Positions 61,887 to 64,000 of a stretch of 64,000 nucleotides of DNA are shown here, piece by piece. The stretch is from M3007 sp046160625 (GTDB lineage: Bacteria > Bacteroidota > Bacteroidia > Chitinophagales > Saprospiraceae): assembly GCA_046160625.1 (NCBI GenBank), contig JBJXGZ010000143.1, forward strand, positions 12,964-76,963, in the 5' to 3' direction. Both the position numbers and the translations under genes were made by a program. Position 1 is the first letter of the stretch. Each line of letters starts with the position of its first letter. Under the pieces are notes generated by a model, which saw only the letters and a program-made list of their open reading frames with translations, was not told the origin of the DNA and searched no databases.

Positions 61887-63539
61887 TTATTTGTTTAGTT
61901 CACTCAATTTTATCTTGAAAGGCTGGCTGGTATAGTTGGCAGGCAAAAAGCTGGCGGCGCCCACATTTTCTGCAAGAATATAATAATCAAGCACCGCCTC
62001 CGGACTTTTGGCCTCAATTTGTGCAGCAAAAGATTTAACGCCGGCTGACAGATCAGGCACATTTTCTTCTGACATTGAAAGCATAGTGTAGGCATCCTGA
62101 TCTTCAAAACGGTAGAAAACATACATCCTAAGCGGATATTTGTCAGCCCGAGCAGTTACATAGAATGCGTTAAGTTTTTGATTCTCAAATTTGCCACGGC
62201 CTTTCACCACCACTTCAGACACCACAGGTGGCAGTTTGGTCAATTCCGGATGCGATTTCAAAAAGCGAGAACGTTTGCCCATGAGCTCTGTGAGTCCCGG
62301 GATTTTACTCTTTTTACCTACTGTATTATTCAGGCTGCGCTGGAAATCGTCGTAGCTGTAGGTTTTGTACTTATCGTCGTTGAAAGGCACTACAATCATA
62401 CCGCGCAGTTCCTGAGCACGTTTTTCATAAGACCCGTTCAAGAAATTTTCCTCATTTATCTGACGGATATGCGCCAGGTACACCTTCTTGTTCAAGGGAT
62501 CTTTCAATAATTGACTTATAAGTGGCTTATAAAGGTTGTCTGCATGCAGTAGTGGATCCAGATTTTGCAAGGAGCGAAGGTCTAAATCACTTCCGCTACC
62601 AGTATTTTTGTAACTGCCAAACGAAAGATTCAAATCCCAGTGAACAGGTTGAAAACGGTTGTTCCCGTCCCGATAGAGATAGTAATTGAGGCTGTGTTTG
62701 CCGGAATAACTGTTTAAGTTCACCATTACATTGTTGAGGGCGAGCATCCAAAGGGCACGATCCACATCCAATACTTGAGAGACCTTTGCGGGTTCTTGTG
62801 CCAACTTTCGAGTCAATTCCTGAAGTTCTGTCCAGCCTCCTCTCGAGTCAAGTTCAAAATTGCCTTTGTAGCAGTCCAGGTTGTCTTCGTATTCCAAAGA
62901 ACCGAAAATGTTTTGTTTGCAGTTGGTGGGCAAATTTTCGGGTTTGTTGTCCACACCTGCTTTAAATGCTGCGCCGCGGGCATTGCTGTAATTGTTCTCA
63001 AAGAATTGTTTGTCAATGCTTTCCACATTTACGAACACGCCGACATATTCCTCGTTGACGTACAGTTTGGTGTATGCTGCCTGGGAAGCAGGCATGTACT
63101 TGGAGGCGATTTCATGGAACAGCATTTCCCGGGCCATGCTTGGGTCGCGTACTGCCGCAGAAAGTTTGATGGAAGCGTATCCCTGATGGTTTTGACCTGG
63201 GCTTGTGCTGTTCAATTTGATGCTGAATGGGTTGCGTTTCAGGCCTTTAGCGTACGATTTGTCACCCCGGAAACGAACAGTAGCTCCCTCGTATCGCAGG
63301 CCGTCAATGACGACCGAGGCAGGAAGCGCGTCCGTGCCGTATATTCGGAGGGAGTCCAACACGTTTACCCAGTCAGCATTAGGTAGCGTGAGGCGGATTT
63401 CTCCGACGGTTTTTTTGTCAAAAAGCGGGCGAGCGACCGGATTGCTCACCGAAAGTTGGGCGAAAGTCGCCACAGGAAAAAGACCCGCCGACACCATAAC
63501 TAAGGCGGGTAATAGTAGTTGGAAAAGTAATTTTTTCAT
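61887..63539 (-). CDS. CotH-kinase paralogue with Asp-to-Asn change
   Basis: A 550-residue paralogue of the next gene with a signal peptide (MKKLLFQLLLPALVM to TFAQ). It shares TVRFRGDKSYAKGLKRNPF, the KLYVNEEYVGVFVNVESIDK segment, LDVDRALWMLALNN and HWDLNLSFG. In the catalytic segment it reads VNLNSYSG where the neighbour has VNLDSYNG, so the probable catalytic Asp is Asn (codon 62712-62714), while the metal-site Asp in HWDLN is kept. It may be inactive or a partner of the neighbour. The ATG at 63539 is supported by a -7 element at 63611-63618. No T9SS tail is present. Confidence 0.87.
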   Translation of the reverse strand: MKKLLFQLLLPALVMVSAGLFPVATFAQLSVSNPVARPLFDKKTVGEIRLTLPNADWVNVLDSLRIYGTDALPASVVIDGLRYEGATVRFRGDKSYAKGLKRNPFSIKLNSTSPGQNHQGYASIKLSAAVRDPSMAREMLFHEIASKYMPASQAAYTKLYVNEEYVGVFVNVESIDKQFFENNYSNARGAAFKAGVDNKPENLPTNCKQNIFGSLEYEDNLDCYKGNFELDSRGGWTELQELTRKLAQEPAKVSQVLDVDRALWMLALNNVMVNLNSYSGKHSLNYYLYRDGNNRFQPVHWDLNLSFGSYKNTGSGSDLDLRSLQNLDPLLHADNLYKPLISQLLKDPLNKKVYLAHIRQINEENFLNGSYEKRAQELRGMIVVPFNDDKYKTYSYDDFQRSLNNTVGKKSKIPGLTELMGKRSRFLKSHPELTKLPPVVSEVVVKGRGKFENQKLNAFYVTARADKYPLRMYVFYRFEDQDAYTMLSMSEENVPDLSAGVKSFAAQIEAKSPEAVLDYYILAENVGAASFLPANYTSQPFKIKLSELNK

Positions 63540-63610
63540 GCTCGGGTTTTGAAACAATGAATGCTTGTCAGAAAAACGGGGCAATGATACGGACAATGCT
63601 TGAAAGTGGC

Positions 63611-63618
63611 CAAAAGTA
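63611..63618 (-). promoter_or_regulatory. Predicted -7 promoter element of the cotH pair
   Basis: Minus-strand TACTTTTG, 72 bp before the start at 63539. It is the likely promoter for both CotH genes. Confidence 0.55.
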
Positions 63619-63717
63619 GATTAGGACTCTTCATAGGATTCTGAAAAGAAAATCACCCGTTCTTGCTATGTGATAAATTTTTTTGAGACTTTTGGGCTTG
63701 GACATTTAGCACCAAAT

Positions 63718-64000
63718 ATGAAACAAACACAAAGAATTCTTTCTCAACAAGATATGCAGGCACTGTTTGAACCGATTTTCAAAACAGAGGGCAAAAAATA
63801 TCGCAAAACGAAGGCCGTGCTTGTCCGAAAGGCCCTTCCCGGCGAAACCATAAAAACGGTTACCTCTGAAGGCCTGGAAACTACAAACACCGCAGATAAA
63901 GACAATTTTATCATAAAAAACCTCACGGAAGCGGAAGAGGAGTACATTATCTCCAGCAAGAAACTGGCTGAACGGTATGCATTGGTAGAAAAAAGGGATG
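63718..64000 (+). CDS. Small protein, 3' end beyond window
   Basis: 94 residues are visible from an ATG at 63718; the frame is open at the window end. The sequence starts MKQTQRILSQQDMQALFEPI and has a beta-rich part, KTVTSEGLETTNTADKDNF then IIKNLTEAEEEYIISSKKLAERY. This last pattern is like PGDYG-type small proteins, in which TNTA and a YxI/V-x-x-x-K-x-x-x-RY motif recur. I am not sure of that match. It is divergent to the cotH pair, with about 180 bp between the starts. Confidence 0.55.
   Translation, partial: MKQTQRILSQQDMQALFEPIFKTEGKKYRKTKAVLVRKALPGETIKTVTSEGLETTNTADKDNFIIKNLTEAEEEYIISSKKLAERYALVEKRD

Noticed and set aside
62775..63386. Open frame of 203 residues on the plus strand
   Set aside because: It is antisense to the CotH paralogue, which has family motifs along its length.
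1..64000. rRNA, tRNA, insertion sequence or prophage genes
   Set aside because: None was seen by reading; no tRNA cloverleaf, transposase or phage structural motif was recognised.

Overview
The window reads as chromosomal DNA of a free-living member of the Bacteroidota, most like the Saprospiria. The evidence is type IX secretion (T9SS) parts and cargo, SprB-repeat and gliding-motility C-terminal proteins, a YtxJ-type bacilliredoxin, a YfhO-type membrane protein, a DUF1501/DUF1800 pair, and at least fourteen upstream sites fitting the Bacteroidota -7 promoter element TAnnTTTG. Starts have little Shine-Dalgarno character. I see no rRNA, tRNA, CRISPR array, insertion sequence or prophage gene. 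Both ends cut through genes.

Layout. 1-8000: a partial DUF937 protein, a family 5 solute-binding lipoprotein, the signal peptide peptidase SppA, a polytopic membrane protein, an RlmL-type rRNA methyltransferase and a MerR regulator with an altered cobalamin motif. 8000-11200: small genes, including a possible double-glycine leader peptide behind an exact direct repeat, a DUF6794-like secreted protein, a short asparaginase-fold protein, a 54-residue membrane peptide with its own promoter and terminator, and a GT9 glycosyltransferase. 11400-18700: PorP/SprF and PorE-like T9SS proteins, Nfu, an HhH/beta-barrel protein and small lipoproteins. 18800-27000: a T9SS cargo protein, a porin, a hydrolase, YfhO and a NYN nuclease fused to a cold-shock domain. 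27000-38200: a sortilin/BNR propeller protein, DUF1501, DUF1800 and a 1.3-kilo-residue FG-GAP adhesin. 38600-45600: cystathionine beta-synthase, aldo/keto reductase, MltG, acyltransferase, bacilliredoxin with a tiny lipoprotein, and CTP synthase. 45700-57700: two more T9SS cargo proteins, a nitrilase-family amidase, a SprB-repeat giant of about 2050 residues and a small beta-barrel. 57900-64000: GapA and Pgk, two CotH-kinase paralogues and a partial small protein.

How it fits together. PorP and PorE are envelope parts of the T9SS. Six proteins here carry C-terminal regions resembling its sorting signals: four type A-like (18785, 30613, 45731, 49244) and two gliding-type (34310, 50715). The rest is mostly housekeeping metabolism and envelope upkeep.

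The most unusual signal is in the DNA between genes. Around ten intergenic spaces hold long, nearly perfect inverted repeats with arms of 17 to 37 bp. Most have arms built from a short word repeated with variation, and the word differs at every site. They usually abut a stop codon. Related word arrays or GC-rich palindromes also appear in frame inside genes, in the nitrilase and the sortilin-like protein. REP-like palindromes lie at 32286-32360, 38418-38605 and 40017-40066. I propose these as one system of intergenic repeat formation, which the sequence alone cannot prove.
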